NCBI RefSeq assembly: GCF_030272615.1
Contig: NC_081409.1
Location: 911,173,330 to 911,237,329 of the forward strand
Reading direction: 5' to 3'
DNA: 64,000 bases
From: Cryptomeria japonica
Taxonomy: Eukaryota; Streptophyta; Pinopsida; Cupressales; Cupressaceae
Part shown: piece by piece, positions 46,833-58,889 of the stretch
Layout of the letters: every line of letters begins with the position of its first letter
Numbering within the stretch: position 1 is the stretch's first letter
The notes under the pieces: model-generated
The model's database searches: none
The model's input: the letters and a program-made list of their open reading frames with translations, nothing else
Told to the model about the DNA's origin: nothing
Translations under genes and position numbers: made by a program

Positions 46833-48269
46833 CTAAAATTCTATTCGGTAACCTGTGTTGTTTAGCTGTGCTACACTCAACAAATTATATTTCAAACCTT
46901 CAACCCAATAAACATCATTGCATATTGCTTTATCAAGAAGTGTTATGGATCCTTTACCTCTTACTGGACATGGTGCATCATTACCAAATCTAACATAGCC
47001 TCCATCATAATCTTCTAACATAACAAACTTGTGTTTATCTCCTGTCATATGATGTGAGCATACACTATCTATAATCCAAGAATCATTAGTGTTTATGTGA
47101 GATAGTAGGGCTTTTTCTTCATACCTTTCTTCATCTGATCCATCCTTGATAGCCACATAAACAACTTCCTCTGTATCAGTCTCATTTGATTTATCATCTT
47201 CAGATTCCTCATTAGCAATTAAGCAGGTCTTTCTATCTCTTCTTCTGAAGTCTCGGTGACCTCTGTAATGATTATCTTTCTGTTTGTCATCTCGGTAATC
47301 TCTCTTTTTAGTGAAATCTTTGTCAGGATAGTTAGAAGCCATATGTCCAATCTTATCACAATTAAAACATTTCAAGGGTAGTTTTCCCTTATACTTACCT
47401 TTGCCTCTTGGTAACCTTTTGGCCAATAGTGCTTCAAACTCTTCTTGCTTTCTGATTTCTTCATATAGTTTGTGTACCTCCTCCATGTTCTTCCAAAAAT
47501 TTTCACATGCTCCACTATGATCTCCTCCAGAGTACTTATACTTTCTTTCATTGTAATCATTAGATTCATTCAGATGAAAAGAACTAAATGCAGATTCAAC
47601 TTTATTTACCGATGACCCACTGTTATCAAAATTACTTAACTCAAATGCATGTAGCTTACCAATAGTAGCATCCAAGGAAACTGGCATATTAGGTATAGAC
47701 CTCAATTCATTGATTGCAAAGACTCGGATTGCATAGGTAGGTAGAAGGGTTCTTAACAACTTACTTGTCACATCCTTTTCTTCAATAGTTCCTCCTACTC
47801 CCTTGATTTGATTTACAATCTCCTTTAGTCTTGTACTGTACTGGGTTATGTTCTCACCTTCATTCATCCTCATAGATTCAAGTTGTCCTTTTAGACTATC
47901 AAATTTTGCTCTTTGAACATGTTCATCTCCTCCATATACAGATATGAGCTTAGTCCACATAGCCTTCGCATCATTGCAGCCTTCTAGATCATTAAACTCA
48001 GAATCGGTCAATGTAGATGTTATTTCAATCATTTCTTGAATGTGTTCTTGCTTTGCCTTTATCTCTTCCATAGTCAATGGATAGGTGCTCGGTGTAACAA
48101 AATCGTTCTCCAGATAGTATATAGCATATTCTCCAACTCCTGATAGATGTAGCTTCATCCTTTTCTGCCATGTAGAGAAACTTGACTTATTCAACTTAGG
48201 TGCATCCCTCTTTATACATCTTTGGATGTTTAACTCAATTGCCTTTAAACTTTCCTTTTGGAGTCCGAA
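46833..48269 (-). pseudogene. Copia C gag and protease, with damaged zinc knuckle and active site
   Basis: One open frame, stopped by TAG at 46835-46833 before the GAG-preintegrase part. Gag core includes FSTWQKRMKLHLSGVGEYA, MWTKLISVYGGDEHVQRAKF and LRTLLPTYAIRVFAINEL. The knuckle reads CFNCDKIGHMASNYPD, so the last Cys of CCHC is Tyr. The protease reads WIIDSVCSHHMTG where relatives have DSG. The frame remains open upstream through the primer site into the LTR, so no clear Met start is seen; the true start is uncertain. Confidence 0.87.
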
Positions 48270-48281
48270 GCTCTGATCCCA
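48270..48281 (-). other. Primer-binding site of Copia C
   Basis: Minus strand TGGGATCAGAGC, one mismatch from the canonical initiator-Met site, two bases inside the 5' LTR. Confidence 0.88.
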
Positions 48282-48283
48282 AT

Positions 48284-49627
48284 TGATAGTTCTGATACTT
48301 AATATAAGTACAGATCTGATAGCCAACAAGATGAGAGGGGGGGGGGTGAATCATACAAACTTAATCATCAATGAAAACATCAGATTCTACCTCGGTAACA
48401 TATATCAGTCATAGAATAAAAACTGTCAAACATGCAAACTCAAAAGCATATGAACAATAAAAACCTCATAACACCAGATTTAATGTGGAAACCCAAATAG
48501 GGAAAAACCACTGTGGGATTTCAGACCCACTAAGAAATATACTCTTCTAGAGTATGCTCGGTTAAAAGTCAATCCTGTTAAAGATTACAAAACACATTGC
48601 TAGATGTGACCCGGTTAAGGGATTTCCCTCAAATCTATTAGGATCTTCACTTTGTTAGAAGTGACCTTGTCAAAGGATTTCAAACACTCATTTAGAATGT
48701 CACCTTGTTAGAGGATTTACTCATAAGATTGTTAAGTCCACTCGATTAAGAGATTTCCTATTACTTTCACAAGCTAACAGTAATACAATCTATCTGCAAA
48801 TTCACATCTAAAATGCTAAAGCAGATTCTTATTTGTTCAACACAATCTAGACATAGAACTAATCTTGTCTATCTGTTGGGCATCAATACTCTATTATGCC
48901 AACAGGTCTTCAAGCTTCTATGCTCGGTGATCACTATGTAGCATCCCTGTGCATATACTTGCCCGCATACACTGTTTATCAACAGTTCTTTATTTATAAA
49001 CAATCATCTAACCGCTTAATCTCCTTGATCACATTTCCCATGATCAATCATAGCCATCAGATCTTCAATCTTGTCCAGGTTCATTGTATCTTACGATCTA
49101 AAAAATGTTTTACCCTGCCTCGGAACTTGCACAATCATCTTGGAACTTGTGTTAGCGTAAAGCGATTCAATCTGAGATGTAGATCTTCTTGCTGACTTTC
49201 CATTGCCTTAGATTTGTTAACAAACTTCTTCCACGACTTGCCAATCATTGATCCGCTCCAGCTCATCAGCTTCTTTCATTAAATATCACATGTAAACATT
49301 CAATGCATTATGTTATAGCTTAGTTACAACTCGGTGAATACCAAACTTTACTCGATAGATATTCTGTCTTCATTAACCGACTGCGATAACCTTAGGGTTT
49401 ACCGACTAGGTTCTTTGCCTGATAACATAGTGTAGTATTAACCTTTACATTTTACAACATATGTATGATGTTAAAACAATCTAAAACATCAAGATCTCAT
49501 CATTGTTTGACTCAGTAGAGTTGCCCATTGAATAACTTATCCCTTTATTCATCATATTCTTTCCTGTGTCTTTACCGACTTCTTTATAATCTTCATATCA
49601 TATTTCTTAAGATATGGCAACATCATT
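48284..49627 (-). repeat. 5' LTR of Copia C, outer end lost
   Basis: Matches 42132-43460 but stops after GATATGGCAACATCAT and is replaced by microsatellite; about 150-160 bases of the U3 end are missing. A 10-G run (48337-48346) lies near the inner edge, against 16 in the partner. Confidence 0.9.
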
Positions 49628-50037
49628 ATCTATATATGTATATATATGTATAGATATATATATATATACATACATATATATATATATACATACATATATA
49701 TATATATATACATATATCTATATATCTATATATGTATATATATGTATAGATATATATATATATATATGTATATATGTATATATATATATATACATACATA
49801 TATATGTATACATACATATATACATACATATATATATATATATACATATATCTATACATATATATACACACACACATATATATATATATCTATACATATA
49901 TACACACACATATATATATATCTATACATATATATACATATATATATATATATACACATATATAAATATATATATATATATGTATGTATATATGTATGTA
50001 TAGATATATAGGTATATATGTATGTATAGATATATAG

Positions 50038-50068
<31 letters not shown>

Positions 50069-50100
50069 TATATGTATATATATGTATGTATATATATATA
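49628..50100. repeat. (TA)n/(TACA)n/(TATC)n compound microsatellite
   Basis: About 470 bases of mixed TA, TACATA, TATCTATA and TATG units, similar in make-up to the array on the other side of Copia C. It has replaced the outer end of C's 5' LTR. All open frames in it are artefacts. Confidence 0.95.
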
Positions 50101-51190
50101 CTCACAAAAAAGCAAGAGAGGAGAGGGAGAGAGAATCTACGATGCTAATGAAGCTGATCAAGCACCTTATCTATCTTATTATCTTGCTCATAATTATTTT
50201 AGGAAGGCGAACAATATGAAAGATGAGCCACATTAAGCACAATAGGTGGAGCTACCACAAGTTCCAAACAAGGACTATGCTCTAATGATGGATCACTTTG
50301 TTCGTTACTAGAAGCTAGGATTAATTATTGCAAAAATATCTTAGATAGCTCATTGTCAACATCAACATATTCATATTCATCATCATAAATATTAGGATCA
50401 ACATTCTGATCATTATCATTAACAACATTCTCACCTATTTCTTCATCTAGATTAACAAAAATATGAGTTCTAATAGGAATAGAACTTGAACCATCATTTG
50501 TCTTAAGCATTTTTCATCTTGGAGAATTAGGTTGAACCTCTTGTTTAGGAGAAGTTTGATCAACTGGAATTATATCAAGAGTTGGTGTCTTGGGAGAAGA
50601 AATGGTTTGGGAAGAAAGTTCACGAGCTCTAGCACGTCTCCGTTGGTGTGCTCTTGCACAATGATTTCATTTAGTTTTAGTGGAAGGTTTTGAAGGTGTA
50701 GGTTCAACTGGTGTAGGCTCTTTTTCTTGTTTTAAAGAAGGGTGAATGGGTCAAGGTATTTTAGGTTGAATAATAGAAGGTGGTGGGCGCTTCTATTTAT
50801 AAGTTGTAGGAGGCGAAATTGCACCATATAGAGGAGAAATAGGAGGTGTAGGACAGAGACCGGGTCCATCATGAGGAGGAATAGGTCTATCCTTAGGAGG
50901 AATGATATGTTTATCTTTAGGTTGATGTTTAGGAGGAAGATATTTTATACCTTTGGGAGGAATAATAGACTCATTCTTAGGAGAAGGAATGAATTCTTCC
51001 TTAGGAAAAAGAATATCTCTTTCCTTAGGAGGAAAAATAGTCTAATGAGAAGGGATTAATTCCTCTTTGGGAAGAAGATTATTTCTTTCCTTAGGAGGAA
51101 GAACAATCTTATCCTCAAGTAGATGTATATGGTGATTAGTTGAGGGAAGACTAACTGTTGGATTCGTAGGTTTACTCAAGGATAAAATCA
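50101..51190 (-). pseudogene. Gypsy G proline-rich linker after protease
   Basis: Minus-strand frame with stops encodes a Pro/Lys-rich stretch in which PPKER, LPKEE, PPKGIK and PPKDRPIPP recur (about 50870-51120), then a basic/Ser-Pro part and an acidic end (NDNDQNVDPNIYDDEYEYVDVDNEL, 50510-50330, positions approximate). It is probably the protease-RT spacer; RT never follows, because the sequence ends in the microsatellite. Confidence 0.55.
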
Positions 51191-51200
51191 TCTCATTTTT

Positions 51201-51640
51201 TCAATTTTGATAAGATTTAAAAAGAGCATCACTTCTGGGTTGAAGAGGTTGGAATTGTTTAGACAAAAAATAATTAAGACAAATATCTCCATGCCTTATT
51301 GTAGGTTGATACATTCTATGATTAACAGTTATGATTTTACCATCATGATGAAATTTCAAACACTTATGAACAGTAGAAGCATCCACTTTCATGGAAGAGA
51401 GCCAAAGATGTCCCAACTTCACATGAAATTGATCGGATGTAGGAATGATAGCAAAGACAACATATAAGCATTTAGTGCTAACCTCAATAGGAAGTGCAAT
51501 AGAACCAATATCGGGACAAGATAAAGCACCAAAGAGTTTCACTATCATATCAGAATTATCATATGTCACTTGATGCAATTGCAAATTATAGAGAAATTCC
51601 TCAGTTATAACATTAACCATACAAGTAGGATCAATAAGGA
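51201..51640 (-). pseudogene. Gypsy G aspartic protease
   Basis: The active-site segment ILIDPTCMVNVITEEFL just precedes the 139-aa open piece 51620-51201, which continues with LFGALSCPDIGSIALPIEV and FHVKLGHLWLSSMKVDAST. The D-P-T form is unusual and needs a frame through a stop at about 51645. Sequence beyond PR is linker, not RT. Confidence 0.65.
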
Positions 51641-51644
51641 TCCC

Positions 51645-53742
51645 TCATGAGGGAATGCCCTTGATCTTTGTAACAATATATAGAGGTCCATCGAGTTCTT
51701 TAATGTTCTCACTAGGATCAAACATAATGCACAAGTCCTTAGGTGGATCATTTTTATCAATAAGGTTCACCACATTATTAGATTCAAGGCCAACATCATT
51801 GGTAGAATAGGCACATTGTTCAATTTCAATCACATTAGCAGAATGGGATGGTAAAGGATCAGTGAAGATTTGAAGATTTTGGTTAGGAGAAGTGACATTG
51901 TTTTTCTTTATCATTTACACAAGCAACATATATGGTATTGTTATCAATCAAGTCTCGAATCTTACTCCTTAAGGAATAACACTTTTTAGTGTCAGGACTG
52001 GGTTGACAATGGTATTGGAAAAATGATTTGGAATCAAAGGAAGGTGACATAGGTTTAGTTGTATCAATCAGTTTAATATGGGGAAGCTTCAACACATTCT
52101 TTTGTAACGACTGTCTCACAATACTATGCAAAGATTCATTAAGAGGAGTAAATTCTTTTCTGAAATATTTGGATAAAGGAGGCACACTTTTTGCGGCTAC
52201 TACTTAAGTGTTGTTGTGGTCATTGAATTTGATCAATCCCTTATTCGATTTGAACTTCAGAAAAGGTTGTTGAGCACTTTCACCTTTATCACTTGGAGCC
52301 ATTGAAGAAGATGATTGTTCCAATTGACTCACGGTAAGATGATAGTTGTGAAGTACTATGCACAACTGCGTAAAGGAAGTAAACTCAAAAAAGAGAAGTT
52401 TATTCCTAATATCTTTTTGCAAATTAGAAGTAAAAAATCATTGAATATCTTAATTAGGCACAAGAAAAGAAATTTGAGAATACAAATGCTTATATCTACC
52501 AATAAAATTAGTCACTTTTTCTTTAACACTTTGTTTACAATGCATCAAATCGGTCAAAGTAATTTTAGGACCAATATTATTGTGAAATTGTTGAATAAAA
52601 GCATCAACCAATTATTGAAATGAAGTAATAGAATAAGGAGGCAAAGAAAAATACCATTGAAAAGCTTTATCTCTTAATGTTCTAGTCAACAATTTAGCCA
52701 AAAGTCTTTGGTCATGAGCAAAGTCACTACATAAAGTTTGAAATGTTTTCACGTGAGTCAATGGATCACCTTTTCCATTATAAAGTTCCAATTACGGGAC
52801 TTCAACATGTTTAGGAGGGAAAACCTAGACAATTCCATTTGATAATGGGCTCGCTACATAAAATGTGGGCACACTATACTTAGATTGATTCATGGAAGAT
52901 ATTTGTTGTTGTAAGGAAGACATTGTTTGGGCTAGATTATTGATGGTAGCTTCGGTAGAAGGATTGAAATTAGACATGTTGGATTGAGAATGAGGAGTAA
53001 TATTGTTGAATGAAGGAGGAGTAACATTGTTTGATGATGGAGGATATTTAGAATAAGGAGGAATATTGTTATATGAAGGTAGGGATTGAGAATAAGGAGG
53101 TGAAATGCTATGATAAGTAGGTATTGGAGAGGATTGGGTAACAAATGAAAGACTCACTTGAGGAGGGATGAAAGAATTATGATTAGAAGAGTTTCCCCCT
53201 TGACTAACACTTGTAGGTATGATATTTTTAGTAGAGGTAGCCATGATGTTTGATGTAAAGGTGGGAACACTAGTCAAAGGAATGGAATGATTAACTTGAC
53301 TAGGAGGTTGTGTATAACCAAGGACTTCAACACAACTCTTCATAGGCATAATATTAGAATCAACAATATGAGAAATAACACACACGATATCATAAATTTT
53401 ATCACTTTGAATGATTCCTTTCAATCCTTCAATCAATGGGAGAGCTTCACTTTCTGGCTATTGTTGACTCATCCTTTGTTGAAGATTTTCAAATTGATTG
53501 TCAATCTTCTATAATTGGTCATCATAAACCCTAGTTAGTGATTCATCCTCACCATGAGAATTATCTAAAGAATGAGAATAAATGGGGACATTTGAAGTAT
53601 TGCTAGAACCACCAACATCCTCATGAAACAAGTTATACAAATTAGGCTCCATCTCCACGGTGATTAAACCTTGGAAAGCCTTAATTCTACAACTTCTTCT
53701 CATGGTGATATTATAGGTTGGACTAATAGTAATAAAACTCAT
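51645..53742 (-). pseudogene. Gypsy G gag, multiple stops
   Basis: The start MSFITISPTYNITMRRS is at 53742. A Ser/Pro/Asn-rich region follows (53436-52825, repeated PPYS/SYNN/PPSSNN), then the capsid domain across 52820-52440 (ELYNGKGDPLTHVKTFQ, KAFQWYFSLPPYSITSFQ, DLMHCKQ) with stops. A degenerate nucleocapsid motif at 52060-51940 (YHCQPSPDTKKCYSLRSKIRDLIDNNTI, given here only for its spacing) is a damaged CX2HX4HX4C knuckle. More decayed than gag of D. Confidence 0.75.
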
Positions 53743-53904
53743 GCACTAAGGGAGGGAAATTTGGAATTTGCAAAGTAATTGAATAATGCAAAATCTTAGG
53801 AAAAAATGATTACTCAATTAAATAAGCAAATTGATTGAAAAGATAAATTATACAATCCCCTAGGAAATTAAAATTTAAAACTAGGGCTTTGTTAAAATAA
53901 CCTC

Positions 53905-55313
53905 TGATGCTCTGCAAAATGGACAAGTGTTAGATTAAAGCCTGTGGTCGTATAACACAAGAAACAAAGACAAACGTTAGTGTTAATCAACCAAAAACTA
54001 ATCTAAGCAGGCATATCAAAAGAGACAATAAAAACATGATAAAATATTTAACTATGGAAGTAAATACAACAAGGCATCTCCAAATGCCTTCTACCATGCT
54101 CTTAGCTCCTTCTCCCTTGTTCCTCTCCTCTCCAAGTTCCAAATTAGTGTAGCTCTCGGTAGCTTTTTGCACTATGGATGCTTATGGAGGTTCAAGATTG
54201 TAGATGATTATGACTTATGTTATGCAAGTGTGAATAAAAGCTGAAATAAGAGATTTATCTAATTAACTAATTGATTTTAAACCAAAAAAGTGAATATGAT
54301 GCTAAATGCTCTCTAAAAATGCCTATAGATTAAATGCATACAAATTTTCAGGATCTGGATTATGAAGAAATGGGCTCTATTTATAGGAAAAATAGAGCAA
54401 TGGATGGTTGAGATTGAGTAATCTCAACAAGGGTCAGGATTGAATGATATTCAATCCATGTGATGGATTTCAACCCAATCCTATGATGAGAAGTGTCAAT
54501 GTGAGATAGGTTGAGAGGAGAGGGAATAAGCATTAAATGCTTGACATGACCTGAAGGTTAACTTGGGAGTTAAGGTCAAGGTTGGGTTGAGTGAATAAAT
54601 TCTTTATTCACAGAATACAACTTTTATCCAATGATAAACTCTTGTGAAAAGGTTAAAGTGATAACCATGGTCAAAGCAATAAATGCTTGAGGAGACACAT
54701 GAGTCACATGAGGGTTGAGTTAGGGGTTAACCATAAATGGTCATGTAAGAGCCATAAGTGGTTTGGAAGACTTTAGAAGTTAAATTGTTGAACACACAAA
54801 GCATTTAATGCTTTTCAATGACTTTGAAGTCTTTGAGAAGTGACTCCCAATTGCTTAGGAATGTGACAATAATTAGGGAATGGATTAAGTTAATTAGGAA
54901 GGGTTTAGAAGAATCTAGAAGGAGGTTTAGGAGTGCAAGTGGATTTGGTGGGTGAGAGAAAATAGAATTTTAATTAAAATTAAATTAATTTATTTCAACT
55001 TGTGGTTGCAACTTGCATTTGTAGGAAAATGAAAGTGGGGGGAATAATGATTTAAATAAATGTTTTATTTAATTTATTTAAAAGAGGAAAGAGGATTAAA
55101 TTGAATAAATAGGATTTATTCATTTAATTGATTTGTGATTTTGGTTTAATGAATTAATTAAAATAAATTGAATAATTTATTTAATTAATAGGAGAATGAT
55201 TTGAAGGTGTAGTTAATTAAATATTAATTTAATTAACTGATGGCTAGTGGATTTTTAATCAAATAAATACGAAATATTCATTTAATTAAAATGGACAGAT
55301 TTATGTGACTACA
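53905..55313 (-). repeat. Solo LTR, 1.41 kb, TSD ACCTC, in leader of Gypsy G
   Basis: Plus strand TGATGCTCTGCAAAATGG ... TTATGTGACTACA, flanked by ACCTC at 53900-53904 and 55314-55318. TATA-like CCTATAAATAGAGCCC on the minus strand (54374-54390) sets the orientation. It resembles D's LTR in general layout (AT-only stretch, TATA), but I cannot say whether it is the same family. Confidence 0.85.
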
Positions 55314-55318
55314 ACCTC

Positions 55319-55800
55319 TAAATTTAAAATTAAAATTACCCACTAAGAGAGAAATTTAAATTTAAAATTAGGGCTAAAAATAACCTCTTAATTTTAAAAA
55401 TTTAAATTGAAAATGATCTAAAGGAAATTTAAAATTAGGGCCTTGTAAAAAGAACCTCTTAATTTTGAAATTTAAATAATCAAAATTTAAATCTAAAAAA
55501 TTAGGGCTCTTTTAATTAACCACTTAATTTTAAAATTTAAAATTTAAAATTTGATCCAAGATTGCAAATTTGAATTTGAAGCCACTCTAAAATGATAAAT
55601 TCAAAATTTAAACAACCCACAAGCTCAATTTTACAATTTAACCACTTAATTTTAAAATTTAAATTTTGAAATTGAAGAAACTCTGATATGAAATAACTTA
55701 TCAAAATTAAATAAATCACAAGTTCAATTTTGAAATTAACAATTAGGGCTTTAGTGAAATTAACCTCTAAATTTTCAAGGAAATCAAACTTGTAAATTTG
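55319..55800 (-). repeat. Degenerate tandem repeat in leader of Gypsy G
   Basis: Units of about 70-110 bases share AAATTAGGGCT, AACCTCTTAATTTT and runs of AAATTTAAAATT. One more unit (CTAGGGCTTTGTTAAAATAACCTC) lies across the solo LTR at 53880-53904. Confidence 0.75.
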
Positions 55801-55858
55801 AATTATAAATTGCATAAACACTTAGATATGAAAACAAAAATTAGAAGCCAGCATAGGA

Positions 55859-55874
55859 CATGTCAGGTTCACTA
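55859..55874 (-). other. Probable primer-binding site of Gypsy G
   Basis: Minus strand TAGTGAACCTGACATG directly follows the LTR. It looks like a TGGTGAACC... type primer site with G to A at the third base; the tRNA is not identified. Confidence 0.5.
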
Positions 55875-57039
55875 GGGGAAAAAATGAAATGGAGGCTCTA
55901 GGGTTTCCACCCAAGGAATGAAAACCACCAGATTTTTTTTTTCAATTTGGGCCTTCACATTTAAAAGAGGATGGGGAATTTACTAGATCTAGTCATGAAT
56001 CAGATCAAGATTTAATGGTAAGTAAACACGGATTGAAGGGAGTATCATCTTTTGTGAGTTGGAGTGCTGAAATTAGGTGAAATGCTGAAAAATGAAGGTA
56101 AAAACATGAATATAGTGAGCTACAGTCGTAGGATTTTCGCGTACACCTAGAATTAAGCAATGTAATTCAAATCAGAATCGCTCCCCAAAACTGCCCAAAA
56201 ATTCTCAGGACTGTGGTGCATCACAACAGTCCTCCGAACTTTTTGCGCACCAAAGGGAGATGATTCATCACTATGAATGAAACCTAATCTAAGGAGTACA
56301 ACTCTGTACTTGTTTCCTGGACACATAAAGAAAGGGAAATGTGTTGGGAATAGGGGTTTGCCTTAGGTCAAACCTCAGTTTTTGAATTAACCATGAGATT
56401 GAAATAAATGTAATTGAAATGATTGAAAGGAAAGGATCTCCTTTTGAGGGAGATGCTAAATTATGACTGAAAAATTAAATTATGATACCTCCTTGTGAAG
56501 TTTTTCTTGCCTCCACATGGAATTAGGGTTTAGGAAGTCTTCAACAAAGTAGGATGAATAATGTCTCTTTCAATTCTTGAAACTTGACTTTACTATTGCT
56601 CCTAAGTTGAAAGAAGACTGATTGCTACTCAATTGCTTGAATGCTTGAAAGCTTGATGTCATATGTGTGCTCTCAATGCTTGTGGATTTTTCATGATCCT
56701 CAAATGAAAGGGGAAATCCTCTTTATATACTTATCTGTCAGTGACATTAGCTAATATTTTGACATGAGCCGACACAGAGAGGAAAACCCTGCTCAATTTT
56801 GAAATAGGGCCAAGGGGTCAAATTGGGCCCAATTAAAGGAGGACCATGGCATGACGCCATGGTCCTGCCCTATTTTGGGGCAGGCACAAGGTGCTATGTC
56901 AGGTGCAGTTTGAGTTTAGATGCCATTTGTGATGTGCAAGAGCATAATGAATTCTTCAATCAGGTCAAGGGGTGCAAACACTAAGGTGAAGACCCAAATG
57001 CGGTCAAAATTGCAAAGGGTGCAATTTTAGGATGCTACA
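55875..57039 (-). repeat. 5' LTR of Gypsy G (about 1.17 kb)
   Basis: Uninterrupted partner of 22854-22972 plus 40212-41296. It shows the site into which Copia A inserted in the other LTR (GGGGAATTTAC-TAGATCTAG at about 55973-55992). Minus-strand start TGTAGCATCC. TATA-like TATATAAAG at about 56720-56732. The inner end lacks about 7 terminal bases relative to the 3' LTR. Confidence 0.87.
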
Positions 57040-57044
57040 CCTTT

Positions 57045-58030
57045 ATAAAAACCTCAACACAAATAATAAATAATTGATCTAAAACACCTCAAATACATAG
57101 ACTCAAATTTTTAACACACGTTGATAACAACAAATCCATGCAAAAAAGTATTCCAATACAACTAATATTTCAAAAAAGCTAACAACCTCATTCCTAGTAT
57201 GAATTATACATACGAATGCAAAAAATTGAACATGAAGTTATTTGAATTAATATAACATATATATGATCATATACAACATCCAAAAGAGTCACTATTTGCA
57301 TTTGACAAGAGTTGTCATCAAGAAATTTTACATGTCTTATTAAGGAAAACAACACATAGAACCAACAAACATTAAAAACAATTTAAATACACTAACAAAA
57401 AAAGAAAACCCACAAATCAAAATACAATCCATACATACATATATGAAACATAAAAGGAAAATATATAAAATAAATACACAAGATAACACACCTAAAATTA
57501 ATACACAAGATAAACACATAATACAAGAACATCATATAATACAAGATCACAACATCAATGAAACTTATATAAGAAAAATCAAACAATGACTCTAGAATAA
57601 TGACACACACATTTTATTTTATCCTCAAAACCCATTAGTATGCCAATACAATGGGTCAAATAAATTAATTATTAGAGGTCTCTTACCTACTAGTGATGGA
57701 AGGTAGTCAATACTTCATAAATAGCATGTGGAACCTATGCCAATAAGATTAATATAGCTTAAATCATGATATGGTATGTATAGTGAGAAACAAAAAGTTT
57801 GATTTCTTAAACAAATTTTTGAAGGGGATGACAGACAGATATATTGGGACCAACGTAGAGAAGATAATGCTAAGATGAATTCATCTACATCAAGGACATC
57901 TAACCTTTCCTCCTTTAATCTCATCACCTCCATGAAAGGTCAAGATATCAACCATTTAATCCTATAGGATTAACTAGGTGTCAAGATGATCCACAATAAC
58001 TCCCATAAACCATTCACTCATTTGCCAACC
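57045..58030. other. AT-rich intergenic DNA between Gypsy G and Gypsy F
   Basis: No element or gene motif recognised; short minus-strand frames (57610-57392, 57933-57715) have no known motif. Confidence 0.55.
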
Positions 58031-58840
58031 TGAAGCAGTCATCGGTTAGGAGGGACCTCAAAGAGAGCAATCCCGACAGGGCAGCAAGAGTAACACAATG
58101 GAAACACAAAAATATGATGGAGGCAATGCAAAACAGATTGTATCATAACATGAAAATTGATTACAACCAACCGGTAACAACTGGGTTACAACATAACTGG
58201 CTGACATGCTTGCTAGAACATGCTCAAAGTACATAATAGGTCACAACCGGGACCTTGAATCTTAAGATCTATCTTCTACACTCAATATAGCTACTTCATT
58301 CTTCAATTGATTCATTCTAATACACAATTACATTAAATATACGATCCAATGGATCCGATCGGCCCAAAAAGGGATCAAAACCCGAAGAACAAGATCTAAT
58401 GTGTAAAATCAACAAGGTTGGCCTCCACCAAGAGATTCCTCCAGAAAATCCAAAGGATGAAGTGTAGATCGTGAAAAAAGGTCAGCCACAGGCCAAGGAA
58501 CATTGGAATCAATGCCCAAGGCTCCGCAAGCTTCAGAAGGGGTTCCGGTAGATCACCAAAATAGGTCCATGCAATTGATAACAAGAACTGCCAACCGGTA
58601 ACATGAAACTGTCAAGGAAACCAATAGCGATAACTTGCCAAAAAATGATCCAAATGCGATGCAGTCTAGAAATAAGAAAGATGATCAAGTCTTCAAGTAG
58701 AATCCAACTCCATAGGATCCGGTGAGCCAAAACCGGGATACACAGAAAGAAATGTTGAAAATGCAAACAAAAAGCAAAACAAAAAGAAAATATTTTTGGT
58801 TGATGCAAGATTTCTATGAATCGGGGATGCTCCTGCATCA
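58031..58840 (-). repeat. 3' LTR of Gypsy F (about 0.8 kb)
   Basis: Minus-strand start TGATGCAGGAGCATCC at 58840 follows the end of the polyprotein. The far end is placed at TGAAGCAGTC (58031) from the TG/CA rule and is uncertain because no partner LTR is in the window. Frames inside (58396-58838) are LTR noise. Confidence 0.6.
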
Positions 58841-58889
58841 GACATCCGGGGTTATTGAAAAAGTGAGACTCTCACTTTGCTGGGGTTAG

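Larger units (their letters stand above)
42132..49627 (-). mobile_element. Copia element C, minus strand, nearly complete
   Basis: LTRs at 42132-43610 and 48284-49627 (the second truncated by about 160 bases at its outer end) enclose gag, protease, integrase, RT and RNase H in Copia order. LTRs differ by about 7 substitutions over the first 330 bases compared by eye, so this is one of the younger insertions. It lies inside an AT microsatellite that flanks it on both sides. Several stops and small deletions inactivate it. Confidence 0.92.
53743..55858 (-). other. 5' leader of Gypsy G, interrupted by a solo LTR
   Basis: Non-coding. When the solo LTR 53905-55313 is removed, the two flanks join into one array of AGGGCT...AACCTCT motifs, about 700 bases long, between primer site and gag. 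The weak open frames here are not genes. Confidence 0.7.

Noticed and set aside
49614..50236. Open frames of 60-129 residues, Tyr/Ile/His-rich
   Set aside because: Same cause: compound microsatellite at 49628-50100.
57392..57933. Two 72-aa minus-strand frames between Gypsy G and F
   Set aside because: Short, no motif, AT-driven; not supportable as genes.
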